Below are positions 10,738 to 22,413 of a stretch of DNA of 64,000 bases, piece after piece. The stretch is taken from assembly GCF_021869535.1 (NCBI RefSeq), contig NW_026262701.1, forward strand, positions 6,711,501-6,775,500. Direction: 5' to 3'. Source of the DNA: Mytilus californianus. Taxonomy: Eukaryota; Mollusca; Bivalvia; Mytilida; Mytilidae. A program made the position numbers and the translations under genes. The number at the start of each line of letters is the position of its first letter. Position 1 is the first letter of the stretch. The notes beneath the pieces were generated by a model. It saw only the letters and a list, made by a program, of their open reading frames with translations, was not told where the DNA came from and did not search any database.

Positions 10738-12037
10738 CTGTATGGAATGATTGTAAGATGTACACGTCTGTCTGGCAGGGTTTATCTGACCATTTGACTT
10801 CACCATGTTGCATTGGTCAATGTTTAGTTTTCATGGTTTAGTCTGTTTCTTCAATGCTATAAGCAATAGGTCAACTATATTTGTCGCATTGAATGATTGT
10901 AAGGTGTCAATGTCTGCCTGGCATGTATCATTTGACCTTGACCTCATTTTCATGGTTCATTGTTCAATGTTAAAGGGGCATTAGCTGCGAGATATAAAAA
11001 AAATAAAATGTGTTTTTTTTGTTCAATATTGTTAATGAAAGTGAAATAGTGAAATAAGAATTCATTTTTAGCAGCCAGTTTGGTTCAATTTTGTCAAAAT
11101 AAGCTTAGAAATATCGCTGGTGAATTATTCACTTGCAAGTAAATAATTCGACCTCATTGAATCCATCTTCATGTGACCTTTTATTTAACTCCTTAGCTAG
11201 AGATGTGTTACACATGAACTAGGCGTGTTCAGCTATTAATGGAAAATAATGTCAACATTAAAAGTGAAACAAGGATAAATCATTTGATTGACTGATTCGA
11301 TCCACAAAAACTCATTCTTATACAGGTAAAAACGATGACTAACATATTTGTTTAATCTATAATATGAACTCAAACAGATCTAGAAAAATCCAATTGCACG
11401 TGTTCACTATTTATTTATATCTATATTATGTTTATATCGGTCGGCAGTCTTCGGAGGTCACCTTGATGGTTAATTAGATTAGACTAAAATACACACGAAA
11501 TACGGATACATTTTATCCAGTTCATGCATTGTTAATTGTTCATTTTAGACTTTTTGTAAGTTGGATACACGTATTAGTAGGTTATAAATAAAATATGAGA
11601 ATTTGAGTCAAATCGGTGAACATGAATTTCACAGCTAATCCCGCTTTAATTTTTCCTGGTTAAATCTGTTTCTTAGATACTATAAGCAATAGGTTAACTG
11701 TATTTGGAGCAAGGATTGATTGTAAGGTGTACATGTCTGTCTGGCATGTACATTGTATCATCTGACCTCAACCTTATTTTCATGGGTTTGGTCTGTTTCT
11801 TTGAAACCATAAGCAAAACGTCAACTATATTTCGTGTATGGAATGATTGTAAGGTGTACATGTTTGTCTGGCAGGGTTTATCTGACCTTGACCCTATTGT
11901 CTTGGATCATTAATAATGTTAAGTTTATGTGATACTTGTACATGTTGTATTGAAACCTTTATCGTTAAAACTTTATATCAATCATGGTCAGTAAAGCAGG
12001 CGAGATATTTCAGCAAAGGCACTCTTGTTTCGACAGA
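10738..12037 (+). mobile_element. Element B, 5'-truncated, split by a G MITE
   Basis: Body units of about 130-140 bp with landmarks ATGGAATGATTGTAAGGTG, CTGACCTTGACCTCATTTTC and CAATAGGTCAACTATATTTGG. The terminal GGCGAGATATTTCAGC...CACTCTTGTTT is at about 12000-12033. The hairpin start of complete B copies (for example 30596) is absent. A G MITE occupies 10974-11645. Confidence 0.8.
10974..11645 (-). mobile_element. piggyBac-type MITE (family G), copy 2
   Basis: Flanked by a perfect TTAA duplication (10970-10973 and 11646-11649), with ends AGGGGCATTAGCT and AGCTAATCCCGCT. The interior is the reverse complement of copy 1 at 8688-9377. The host B sequence reads across the site (CAATG-TTAA-TTTTCCTGG), giving an internal empty-site comparison with other B copies. 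Confidence 0.92.
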
Positions 12038-13090
12038 GACCTTTGTCTGGTGATGGCATTTCAAATTTTTGTCTTGTGTCAACGAAGTCATGAAGACTAG
12101 ACTAAGATGTGCTGTTTTATGGCAACATTGTTGTGTTGATGGCCTCAGCAATTTGTTAAAATTTTATGATTGGGTCAGTTTAAGGGAAACCACTTATTGT
12201 AAGTCAATGGTATTTGGTAAGCAGTTGTATCAGCATTAGTACAACTCATATCCATGGAGATTAGTTGGCCCAATCCCCCTTAGTCATGGTCTATTTACTT
12301 TAAAAATATTGCATTTACGTGTTAAAGTTTGTGATTTAAAGGTCAGTTTAAAGGAAACCATTAATGGTAAGTCAGTAAAATATTTGTATAAAGCTTTATA
12401 TTTCCAAAGATAGAAGACCTTGATGCTTCATACCTTATATTCAGATGCCTAATGTTATGAAGTTTCAGTCTGTCATATGTCCATTGTCCTTGACCTCATT
12501 TCCCTGGTTTAGCGACTGTTTCTGAAATTTTTTAGTATTTTTTTATCATTTGAAATGCTCACTTATTATGAGTAATAGAACAACTATATTTGGTATACAT
12601 GGTATATGGGATCCTTGCAAGGTCAACATGTCCATCAAACAGGGTTCATCTGACCTTGACCTCATTTCAATGGTAATTGATCAAAGTTAAAGATAAATTT
12701 TCAGATATATTTGGTGTTTCTAAAGTTTCATATGACTTGACCTCATTTTCATGTTTCATTAGTCAATATTTAGTTTTTATGGTTATTTCCATTTCTCAGA
12801 TACTATTAGCAATAGGTCAACCATTTTCGGTGTATGGAATGATTACATGGTGTTTATGTTGTCTACTGTTAGCAATAGGTCAACCATATTCAGTGTATGG
12901 AATATTTACATGATGCTTATGTTGTCTGACTGCAGGCTTGTCTGACCTTGACCTAATTTTTTATTGTTATTGGTAAACGCCTAATTTTCCTAATAGATCT
13001 GTTTCTCAAATACTACATTGTATAAGCAATAGTCTAACTATATTGTGTATGGTATAAAATTCAATCATGATAAGTTAAGCTCAAGTGGCC
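12038..13090 (+). mobile_element. Diverged B-family element
   Basis: From about 12390 it shows the B landmarks TTGTATAAAGCTTTATATTTCC, GTCCTTGACCTCATTTCC, repeated GCAATAGGTCAACCATATTC and CTGACCTTGACCTAATTT. No clear start hairpin or terminal GGCGAGACA is preserved. 12040-12390 is unassigned. Confidence 0.6.
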
Positions 13091-13804
13091 AAGTTGTTAA
13101 ATGATATTTTATTTTATAAATCATATTGGAACAGTTATAAGCTTTTTAGATATTAAAAATAAGAAATAACTTTGAAAAAGTGGCGCATGAATCTAGGGGT
13201 TTCTGACCTTTAAAAAAAAAATAATGTAGAGTTATTTCCCTAACAATGTTCTTTCTTTGAAATAAGTGACATTGTCTGATAATCAAAAATGTTACAGCCT
13301 CTTATTTTACATTTAAGTCACTGTTGGTAAAAAAAAAAAAAAAAAAAGTATTTTAAGAAATAAAAGAAGAAAATATTAATTTTTTTGGTTTCGGAAAAAA
13401 ACAAATTTCTAAATCAGCCGTTATAGATCTGTTTGATCACAGTGGAATGAGGAAGAATATGACATGTTAGATTACACAAATGTAACATATGTAAGAACAG
13501 TAATTAAGATGTTGTCCTGGATGCACTTGACACATCAAGATATGTCTTAAATAACACAAGATTTGCAAAACATATATCAAAATAACAAAATACTAATTTA
13601 GATATTAGTCGTAGTTGCACTTGACAAATAAAGATATGTCTTAATTACACAAGATTGAAGCAATTGATGTGTATAACATATATATCAACATAACAGGAGA
13701 AATTTTTCTGTATTTAAACAATATGAATCCTCCAATCATGTATCTCTTAAAGGAGGAAGTTATGCCTGAGTAATGAAAGTATATAAATCTATATTTGTCT
13801 GTGA
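13091..13804. other. AT-rich, no gene recognised
   Basis: Homopolymer A tract at 13330-13348 and two loosely repeated GACATATCTTAA/ATTACACAAGATT segments (13530-13660). No coding signal. Confidence 0.5.
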
Positions 13805-14983
13805 TTTTTATACGCCCATTTACGGGACGTATTATGGTATACCTCTGTCCGTCCGTCCGTCTGTCTGTCCGTCCGTCTGTCCGTCGTCAACATGTCGGAC
13901 ATTAACTCAAAAATGCTTCAACCAATTTGCATAAAACTTTGGTGAATTGTTTATATCTATTGACGTGAGCTCCCTTTCGTTTTTTATAAAATTAAGATTT
14001 TACGTTTCCGAGTTGTGGGGTTTTATTCATTAAAAAAAGGGGGATTTTCCAGTTTTCGGACAATAAGTCAAGAATGCTTTCACCAACTTGCAAGAAATTG
14101 TGGTGAATTGTTTATATTTATTGACATGAGCTCCCTTTTGATTTTTATAAATTTTAGATTTTACTTTTCTGAGTTACAGGGTTTTATTCATAAAAAAAGG
14201 GGGGATTTTCCAGTTTTTGGACAAAAACTCAAAAATGCTTTCAGCAATTCTTATGAAACTTTGGTGAATTGTTTGAATGTATTGATGTAAGCTCCATTTA
14301 GAATTTTATAACTTTTACATTTTACATTTCTGAGTTATGGGGTTTTATTCATTAAAAAAAGGAGTGATTTTCCAGTTTTCGGACAATAACTCAAAAAGGC
14401 TGTCACCAATTCTCATGAAACTTGGGTGAATTGTTTATATCTGTTGATGTAAGCTCCCTTTTTATTTTCATAAATTTCTAATATGACATTGATTGAGAAT
14501 TAATTGAACTTTATTTGTTTATAGTCTGACAACAGATTTACTAAGTATTGCACAACAGCTAGAAATCTTTAATTGAATATAAATTCATCAATTCATATAC
14601 TGTAAATTCAGAAATTATTGCGTGCATTTATTATTGCGATTTTGTCATTTTAGACTAAAATGCGATTTCAATTTTTGCGATATTGAGAAAAATCCTGTTT
14701 AATTTATATAAAAAATTTCAAAATGCGAGTTTAAATTATTGCGATTATATCCCTGTCGCATTTTTCGCAATAATAAAAACTTCGCAATAATTTCTGAATT
14801 TACAGTAACCAATTTCAAGTTCTTTGACTACATTTATTCAGAAACCAATAAGATGTCAAATATATAATTACAATCCAAATTCAGACATGAATCAAGCTTG
14901 AATATTGTGTCCATTTTTGCCCCAACTGTTCAGGGTTGGACCTCTGCGGGCGTATCTAGCTGCGCTCAGCGAAGCAGTTTATT
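13805..14983 (+). mobile_element. Element A, copy 1
   Basis: Starts with a hairpin at 13810-13832 (ATACGCCCA...CGGGACGTAT) and GTCCGTCC repeats. About four roughly 180-bp body units follow (ACTTTGGTGAATTGTTTATA ... GGGGTTTTATTCATTAAAAA ... TTCCAGTTTTCGGACAA). It ends with GCGGGCGTAT (14946-14955), the inverse of the start, and a 17-bp palindrome GCTGCGCTCAGCGAAGC (14959-14975). A TA-flanked MITE is inserted at 14600-14805. Short open frames through the units are repeat artefacts. Confidence 0.85.
14600..14805. mobile_element. TA-flanked MITE (Tc1/mariner-type)
   Basis: 206 bp with near-perfect terminal inverted repeats starting CTGTAAATTCAGAAATTATT and ending with its complement, flanked by TA on both sides (14598-14599, 14806-14807). 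The A copy at 19902-20852 reads ATTCATATAACCAATT without the insert, which is an empty site with a single TA. The interior also repeats GCGATTTT/AAAATGCG motifs. Non-coding. Confidence 0.93.
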
Positions 14984-15044
14984 TTTTTTGGTATAACCTT
15001 GCATCAGATTCTAGTATATTTATAGGGTTACCCCTATCAAATCA

Positions 15045-15335
15045 AGGATTTTTATGCCCCCGCCGTAGCCGGAGGAGGCATTAAGTTTTACCCTTGTCCG
15101 TCTGTACGTACGTCCGTATGTCCAAAAATTACAATATATAAATGTTTCATAAGAATCTGTCATTTTGATTGGTAGACAACCATTACATGCATTAGATGTT
15201 TTATTTTCCAATGAAATGAAACATTTATGACTGCATGTGTTCCTCATGACAACAATGCATATAGAAAAAAATGAAAATTTGATTTTACTCATAGTAGCCT
15301 AAAATGTAATTATTTGTATTGCATGCTTCTTTTTG
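15045..15335 (+). mobile_element. 5' end of another hairpin-start element (family I)
   Basis: Hairpin at 15055-15081 (ATGCCCCCGCC...GGAGGAGGCAT) followed by a CCTTGTCCGTCTGTACGTACG stretch. This is the same start architecture as A, C, E and F. The body is short and no matching end is seen before element C begins at 15341, so it looks truncated. Confidence 0.6.
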
Positions 15336-16415
15336 TTATTATACGGCCGCAAAAAATTTTTGTGGTCGTATATTGGTATGACGTTGGGGTCGTTGTCGTC
15401 GTTATCGTCTGCGTCATTGTCCGAAGACACATTGGTTTTTGCACAATAACTTTAGTTTAAGTGAATGGATCTCTTTGAAACTTTGCCATAAGGTTCAATA
15501 CCACAAAAGGAAGGTTGGGATTGATTTTTGGGGGTATGGTACCAACAGTTAAGGAGTTAGGGTCCAAAAAGGGGCCAAAAATAAGCATTTTTGTAACTTC
15601 CAGACAATAACTTGTGTTTAAGTGTATGGATCTCTCTGAAATTATACCACAAATTTCCATACCACAAAGGGATGGTTAGGATTGGCTTTGGGGGGTTACG
15701 GCTCAAACTGTTTAGGAATTAGGGGCAAAAAAGGGGGAAAACAAGGGTTTCCTGGTTAATGGACAATTTAAAAGCAGTGTAAGGGATGTAATCCAAAAAC
15801 AAAATTTTACAATGTTGTACAATGTTGGATTACCTCCCGTACACTGCTTTTAAATTATCTATTTAAGACTTTTATGATGTATTTAAATGGGTAATTATGG
15901 TTGCAAACTCCATTGGTAATTTGAATTGAGATTATGACCATATCTTGAGGAAGAGAATTTTTTTTTTTGAAAAAGGGGTGGGGGGGTGCATTTTTCATTT
16001 CAGAATTTAGAAAATAAACACTTTCTTCACATAATTTTTTTTTTTGCAAAAAAAAGGTGGGGGGGGGGGGGGGGAGGGGGGGGTCAATACGCAACAGCAT
16101 AGAGTATTGCACAAAAGCAAAAAAAGAAATGGGTTAATCTTTATTTATTTTTTTTGGGGGGGGGGGGGTCAATTTGCACAGGCACAGTGTATTGCACAAA
16201 AGCAAAAAATTGAATTTAAATTCAAATCATTTAACCAATTCTAAGTTCTTTGACTACAGTTATTCTGTGTCAGAAACCTATTATGTGTCAAATATTCAAT
16301 TACAATCCAAATTCAGACCTGTATCAAGCGCGAATATTGTGTCCATTTTTGCCCCAACTGTTCAGGGTTGGACCTCTGCGGTCGTATCCAGCTGCGCCCG
16401 GCGAAGCAATTTATT
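15336..16415 (+). mobile_element. Element C, copy 1
   Basis: Start hairpin 15341-15371 (ATACGGCCGC...GTGGTCGTAT), then GTCGTCGT-rich sequence. Body units carry AAGTGAATGGATCTCTTTGAA, CCACAAAAGGAAGG and GGGCCAAAAATAAGCATTTTT. The right end has GCGGTCGTAT at 16378-16387 and the palindrome GCTGCGCCCGGCGAAGC (16391-16407). It contains a 29-31 bp armed inverted repeat (15765-15856) and G-runs of up to about 20 bases at 16058-16083. Confidence 0.8.
15765..15856. repeat. Palindromic insert inside element C
   Basis: Arms 15765-15795 and 15826-15856 pair with few mismatches (TTTAAAAGCAGTGTA ... TACACTGCTTTTAAA) around a 30-base spacer containing a repeated ACAATGTTG. It may be a small MITE or hairpin; no target duplication could be defined. 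Confidence 0.8.
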
Positions 16416-16629
16416 TTATAGGATTGTTAAAGCCTTGATTGTGCACACGTTTTTAGTATTAATTGCTTCTGTGGATGCTTTTACACCTTTATAAAATTTC
16501 AAAAGAAGCATTCAATTCTGAAGTAAGGATTTGTATCTATTTCATTATTACAGAAATTAACATGATTAAGGTGTATTGTAAGGTCAGGTAAATGTTACAT
16601 GTATGCTACTTTTATAATTACCTGTAGCT
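16416..16629. other. Non-coding gap
   Basis: Short AT-rich stretch between a C element and an RT fragment; probably part of the adjacent retroelement, but nothing diagnostic. Confidence 0.4.
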
Positions 16630-17330
16630 ATGGCAACATATAATAAAAGGAGATCTGCCTCATTTTTAGACTTATACTTCGAATTTGACATAAGCGGTTA
16701 TCTCAGTACCAGAATCTATGACAAACGAGACGATTTTAATTTTGAAATAATCAATTTCCCCCACCTTTGTAGCAATATACCAACTTCACCTGCATATGGA
16801 ACATACATTTCCCAACTCAATTGGTATTCAAGAGCTTGCAGCTACTACTCTGACTTTATAAAACGTCACCAGTGTCTGAGCAAAAAGTTGATGAACCAGG
16901 CTTACGTCAAATTACGTCTTGTTCTTTTTCTAAAAAAGTTCATCAGAAGATACCAAGACCTTGTTGTAAAATATTCGGTATCAACTTCAAAAATAATACA
17001 TGATGATCTTGAAGTATAGATTCTAGGTACTAACATTTACGTGTTATCATGCTCCTTTATTTGTCTTTGTAAATTATTTACCTTTACTGTTAAGTCCATT
17101 TTTGGTAATATCCTTTTGGCATGGCTCGGTACTTATACATCCTGCCATTGTGCTATTGTCATTTTTTGCATTCTTGTCCTACATTTTTGCTTATGTGCTT
17201 TGTCTATATGCCATTTTGTTTTTCTTTGTTGACATATTTGTTTGTTTTTATAGTGATTAAGATTAATTATAACACAATGTTGACTGCTGTACCCTTATTT
17301 TTGACATTTTTACCAATTATATCTGGTTTT
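16630..17330 (+). mobile_element. RT C-terminal fragment plus 3' UTR
   Basis: An intact 129-codon frame (16630-17019) contains FLDLYFEFDISG, then STRIYDKRDDFNFEIINFP, YGTYISQL and a K-F-I-R-R-Y-Q-D-L-V region. This is the stretch just C-terminal to the RT catalytic core in the FLDL...IYDKRDDFNF retroelement family. It shares this architecture with the minus-strand copy at 7000-7690 but is clearly another subfamily. The ATG is probably incidental; upstream RT motifs are missing, so this is a 5'-truncated copy. 17020-17330 is AT-rich 3' sequence cut off by element A. No cellular function is inferred. Confidence 0.8.
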
Positions 17331-19311
17331 TATACCCCGTTTACGGGACGTATCATGGTATACCGTTGACCATCCGTCCGTCCGTCTGTCTGTCTGTCCG
17401 TCCGTCGTCAACATGTCAGACATTAATTCTAAAACGCTTAAATTGATATGCATGAAACTTTGGTGAATTGTTTATATCTATTGATGTGAGCTCCCTTTCG
17501 TTTTTCATAAATTCAGATTTACCATTTAAGAGTTTTGGGGTTTTATTCATTAAAAAAGGGGGGATTTCCAGTTTTCGGACAATAACTCATAAAAATATTC
17601 ACCAATTTGCATGAAACTTTTGTGAATTGTTCATATCTATTGACGTGAGCTCCCTTTAGTTTTTGTCGAGCCTTCGACTTTTGTCGAAAAAGCGAGACAT
17701 AGCGATCCTACATTCCGTCGGCGTCGTCGTCGTAGTCATCGGCGGCGTCCACAAATATTCACTCTGTGGTTAAAGTTTTTGAAATTTTAATAACTTTCTT
17801 AAACTATCCTGGATTTCTACCAAACTTGGACAGAAGCTTGTTTATGATCATAAGATAATATTCAAAAGTAAATTTTGTAAAAAAAAAATTCCATTTTTTC
17901 TGTATTTTACTTATAAATGGACTAAGTTTTTCTGCCAAGAAACATTACATTCATTCTGTGGTTAAAGTTTTTGAAATTTTAATAACTTTCTTAAACTATC
18001 CTGGATTTCTACCAAACTTGGAAAGAAGCTTGTTTATGATTAAAGGATAGTATCCAGAAGTAAATTTTGTAAAAAAAAAATTCCATTTTTTCCGTATTTT
18101 ACTTATAAATGGACTTAGTTTTTCTGCCAGTTAACATTACATTCACTCTGTGGTTAAAGTTTTTAAAATTTTAGCAACTTTCTTAAACTATCCTGGATTT
18201 GTACCAAACTTGGACAGAAGCTTGTTTATGATTAAAAGCTAGTATCTAGAAGGAAATTTTGTTCATTTTTTTCCGTATTTTACTTATGAATGGACTTAGT
18301 TTTTCTTCCAGTTAACATTACATACAGTCTGCAGTTTAAGTTTTTAAAACATTTATTAGATTCATAAACTATCCTGGATTTGTACCAAACTTGGACAGAA
18401 GCTACTTACAATCAAAAGATGGTATAGAAAGGAATATTTTTATTAATTTTTTTCCTCATTTTTGTTGAGCCTGCGATTAACAGCAAAAGTAGGCGAGACA
18501 CTGGGTTTCCGCGGAACCCTTACGAATTTTTTATAAAATTTGGATTTACCGTTTCCGAGTTTTGGGGTTTTATTCATTTAAAAAGGAGGGATTTTCCAGT
18601 TTTCCGACAATAACTCAAAAAAAATTTCACCAATTTGCATGAAACTTTTGTGAATTGTTCATATCTATTGACGTGAGCTCCCTTTCGTTTTTTATAAACT
18701 TCGGATTTCCCATTTACGAGTTTTGGGGATTTATTCATTAAAAAAAAGGGGGAATTTCCAGTTTTCAGACAATAACTCAAAAACATTTTCACCAATTTGC
18801 AAGAAACTTTGGTGAATTGTTTATTTCTATCGACATGACCTCCCTTTTGATTTTTATAAATTTCAGACTATAAGTTTCCGATTTATGGGGTTTTATTCAT
18901 TACAAAAAGGGAGATTTTCCAGTTTTCCGACAATAACTCAAAAATGCTTTCAGCATTTTTTTTATGAAACTTTGGTAAATTGTTTATATCTATTTTTGTA
19001 AGCTCCCTTTTGATTTTTATAAATTTTCGATTTTACGTTTCTGAGTTTTATTTGTTTCTAGTCTGACAACAGATTTACAAAGTATTGCGCAACAGCACAG
19101 TGTATTTCACAACAGCAAGAAATCTTTCATATAACCAATTTCAAGATTCTTTGACTACATTTATTCAGAAACCTATGATGTATCAAATATTTAATTACAA
19201 TCCAAATTCAGACCTGTATCAAGCTTGAAAATTGTGTCCATTTTTGCCCCAATTGTTCATGGTTGGACCTCTGCGGGCGTATCCAGCTTCGCTCAGAGAA
19301 GCAGTTTATTT
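17331..19311 (+). mobile_element. Element A, copy 2, with nested D
   Basis: Start hairpin 17332-17352 and GTCCGTCC run. The A body is interrupted at 17664 by a D element ending at about 18530. It then resumes with ATAAAATTTGGATTTACCG and ends with GCGGGCGTAT and a palindrome (GCTTCGCTCAGAGAAGC, 19286-19302). In uninterrupted copies the insertion point reads CGTTTTTTATAAAA, so D sits inside a T-run. Confidence 0.85.
17664..18530 (+). mobile_element. Element D, copy 1 (nested in A)
   Basis: Starts TGTCGAGCCTTCGAC TTTT GTCGAA (hairpin). It has four units of about 180 bp with ATTCACTCTGTGGTTAAAG, CTATCCTGGATTT and CCAAACTTGGACAGAAGC. It ends GTTGAGCCTGCGAT...AGGCGAGACACT and a GGGTTTCCGCGGAACCC palindrome, then TTACGAATTTT. 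No coding capacity. Confidence 0.88.
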
Positions 19312-19897
19312 TGTTTACACATTGTTGTCAATACATGTATAATGGAATTTTATGCGATTGTCATACAAGTGAGAGGTTTAGCTAGCTATAAAACCAGGTT
19401 TTATCCACCATTTTCTGCATAAGGAAATGCCTGTACCAAGTCAGGAATATGACAGTTGTTTTCATTCGTTTGATGTGTATGAGCTTTTGATTTTGCCATT
19501 TGATAAGGATCTTTCCGTTTTGAATTTTCCTTGGAGTTGGATATTTTTGTTATTTTACTTATTAGTAGTGTCATTCACAAAGTAACAAAAATAAAGAAAG
19601 AGTGAAAGATAAAAACCACTAAATATCAAAAGGTAAAACACCATAGCTTTTAACACTCAAAAACAAAAAATGGAGGTTCAGTAATGGTTGAATTAAAAAT
19701 CATTGTCAGTGGTGTACGAAAAAAGATCACATACAAGTAAAGAGTACTGATATATTTCATTTGTCATTTATTTGGTCATTTACTAATTTTGATGACCATA
19801 ATGTTAATTGGTATTTGGTCGTGAAGGGGAAAATTAATCGTTTAACTACCAACTTGGATCCAATAAATCTGCAACTGCTGAAAAAAATTTATAGTGT
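19312..19897. other. Non-coding, no family recognised
   Basis: AT-rich spacer between two A elements. A short Mytilus-like tail fragment (AAATGCCTGTACCAAGTCAGG) is visible at about 19424. No coding signal. Confidence 0.45.
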
Positions 19898-20852
19898 TTT
19901 TATACGCCCGTTTACGGGACGTATTATGGTATACCGTTGTCCGTCCGTCCGTCTGTCCGTCCGTCTGTCCGTCGTCAACATGTCGGACATTAACTCAAAA
20001 TTGCTTAAACCAATTTGCATAAAACTTTGGTGAATTGTTTATATCTATTGACGTGAGCTCCCATTCGTTTTTTATAAAATTTAGATTTTACGTTTCCGAG
20101 TTATGGGGTTTTATTCATTAAAAAAAGGGGGATTTTCCAGTTTTCGGACAATAAGTCAAGAATGCTTTCACCAACTTGCAAGAAATTGTGGTGAATTGTT
20201 TATATCTATTGACATGAGCTCCCTTTTGATTTTTATAAATTTTAGATTTTACGTTTCCGAGTTACGGGGTTTTATTCATAAAAAAAGGGGGACTTTCCAG
20301 TTATCAGACAAAAACTCACAAATGCTTTCAGCAATTCTTATGAAACTTTGGTGAATTGTTTGTATGTATTGATGTAAGCTCCCTTTAGAATTTTATAAAT
20401 TTTACATTTTACATTTCTGAGTTATGGGGTTTTATTCATTAAAAAGGGGTGATTTTCCAGTTTTCTGACAATAACTCAAAAATGCTGTCACCAATTCTCA
20501 TGAAACTTTGGTGAATTGTTTATATCTATTGATGTAAGCTCCCTTTTTATTTTCATAAATTTCTAATATGACATTGAGAATTAATTATACTTTATTTGTT
20601 TATAGTCTGACAACAGATTTACTAAGTATTGCACAACAGCAAGAAATCTTTAATTGAACATAAATTCAATTCATATAACCAATTACAAGTTCTTTGAATA
20701 CATTTATTCAGACACCTATAATATGTCAAATATTTAATTACAATCCAAATTCAGACCTGAATCAAGCTTGAATATTGTGTCCATTTTTGCCCCAACTGTT
20801 CAGGGTTGGACCTCTGCGGGCGTATCTAGCTGCGCTCAGCGAAGCAGTTTAT
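19898..20852 (+). mobile_element. Element A, copy 3 (uninterrupted)
   Basis: Complete copy: start hairpin 19902-19924, GTCCGTCC run, about four body units, AGTATTGCACAACAGCAAG segment, right GCGGGCGTAT (20816-20825) and palindrome 20829-20845. It serves as the reference empty site for insertions in copies 1 and 2. Confidence 0.9.
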
Positions 20853-20856
20853 TTTC

Positions 20857-21138
20857 ATCTGAATTTCTCACTTATGAGTAATAGGATAACTATATTTGGT
20901 ATATGAGTTTCTTGCAAGGTCTGCATCCATCAATTCATAAATCAGTGATCAAGGTTAAAGTTACATGATGTGGTCCATTTATCAGATACTATAAGCAGTA
21001 GGTCAACTATACATATGTATATGTGGTGTATGGAATGATTGTAAGATGTACATGTCCGTCTAGCAGATTTCATCTGACAGTGACCTCATTTTATGGTTCA
21101 TTGGTCAATGTTAAGTTTTTGTGTTTTTGTCTGTTTTT
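20857..21138 (+). mobile_element. Element B fragment, left part of a split copy
   Basis: B body landmarks (AATAGGATAACTATATTTGG, TGGAATGATTGTAAGATG, TTGTCTGTTTTT) stop abruptly at 21138. The missing continuation (CAAATACTGTAATAGGTC) is found at 32316, implying one B element split by about 11 kb. Confidence 0.65.
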
Positions 21139-21689
21139 AAAGGCAGTGCTTTAATGCCTTTCTAGTTGCCGTGTTAATATTTTTTTCCGCGATATCCAAC
21201 TTATCTACGTGGGGGGTCATTTAGCTCCAAGTAGATCCGGAAAATGTTGATTCTCTCCTCTTCTTATTGTGGTATAAAATGTGTTTTGTCTCATTTCATT
21301 TACATTGGGAAATAGAGAAACGATCATTGTTTTGTTAGTTTTAAAAACTTTTGATATATTTGTATTTTACATTATAAGCAGTCAACCGATTGACAAACTA
21401 GAATTATTTGAATTCCGTGTGGAAAGAGGTCGGGTTAATTTCGAGTGTTATCTGCAATCTAGATGTTTATAAATCATTTCAGTCGTTGATATAATAATTA
21501 AAGGTCGACTGAACATGAATTATATTATACAATTAAAAGCGCATTTCTGTTTATGCACGCGAACCCGTCTAACGTTATAGTTATTTCGCAGTTATATAAA
21601 GTAGCAAATTATCGTTCCTGAATAGGTGGCGCCGTGGTAGCCGATCCTGTACTTCCACTTCCGGTTTCTGCACTGTGCATTAATTAACG

Positions 21690-21901
21690 ATGCCAAGTAC
21701 TTGTTGTTGTGTACTTGGATGTCATTTAAGAGGAGGACATGCATTTCCAAATGACTTAAAAAGAAGGAAAAGTTGGATCAACGCCATGGCCCATACGCAG
21801 ATTGGACGAGAACACGATGAAATCGTGGAGTCCATCTCAAACAGCTGTTGTTTGCAAGGCACATTTTACTGAAAAAGACTACGTGCAGGAAACTATTCAT
21901 G
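21690..21901 (+). pseudogene. THAP-domain transposase, exon 1 (frameshifted)
   Basis: The ATG at 21690 opens MPSTCCCVLGCHLRGGHAFP, a THAP zinc finger start (C-x2-4-C pattern), followed by K-R-R-K-S-W-I. After about residue 42 the frame must shift by one base to continue as SWSPSQTAVVCKAHFTEKDY, which supplies the W-x-P-S and C-x2-H elements that complete the C2CH finger. Without the shift the protein stops at residue 60. The exon ends ATTCATG|GTAAAA (21901), phase matching exon 2 at 28029. THAP fingers bind DNA and are typical N-terminal domains of some DDE transposases. The single shift could be a sequencing error, but exon 2 is broken as well, so I call a pseudogene. Confidence 0.85.
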
Positions 21902-22413
21902 GTAAAACTCTATTTTCTTTTTAAAATATATAGTTATATATGTAATCGCCATGCGAATAAACCAAAGTCAGTTTACAACCGCAATTATCGTTTTAGAATA
22001 AAAGGGGGTGGTTAATTCAAGACGTCATAATTTTTTGGATTACGATTTAATGTGATCTGTTTGAGATTTTTTGGTGCTTGCTACAATTATAATGATTTCT
22101 TACAAGAGGTATATCATACTGAGAATTATTTTAGCAGTAATTATGCATCTGTAGTAATGACAGGAATGCATAAGCTATGCCTCATAGACTTTCTTGAAAA
22201 ATATCAATGACAATGTTAACAGGAACAAAACAATGACATGCTCTCATCTATATTATAGTTATTTAGGTACAAACAATGTATGTTTGTTGCATACGTCTCT
22301 CATTGTTACATTTGTCCTTTGGATTTACATAACATACATTTTGATGTACATTGAATCAGGCTAACATAGTTTTATCCAGATTGTAATGAATAAATCTAGT
22401 TAATATTTTGCCA

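Noticed and set aside
14015-14290. 91-codon frame in element A (and its relative at 20103-20354)
   Set aside because: It reads through tandem A units and changes between copies of the element; no conserved protein.
16044-16494. Frames crossing poly-G tracts (QKKGGGGGGEGG and similar)
   Set aside because: Low-complexity homopolymer translation inside element C.
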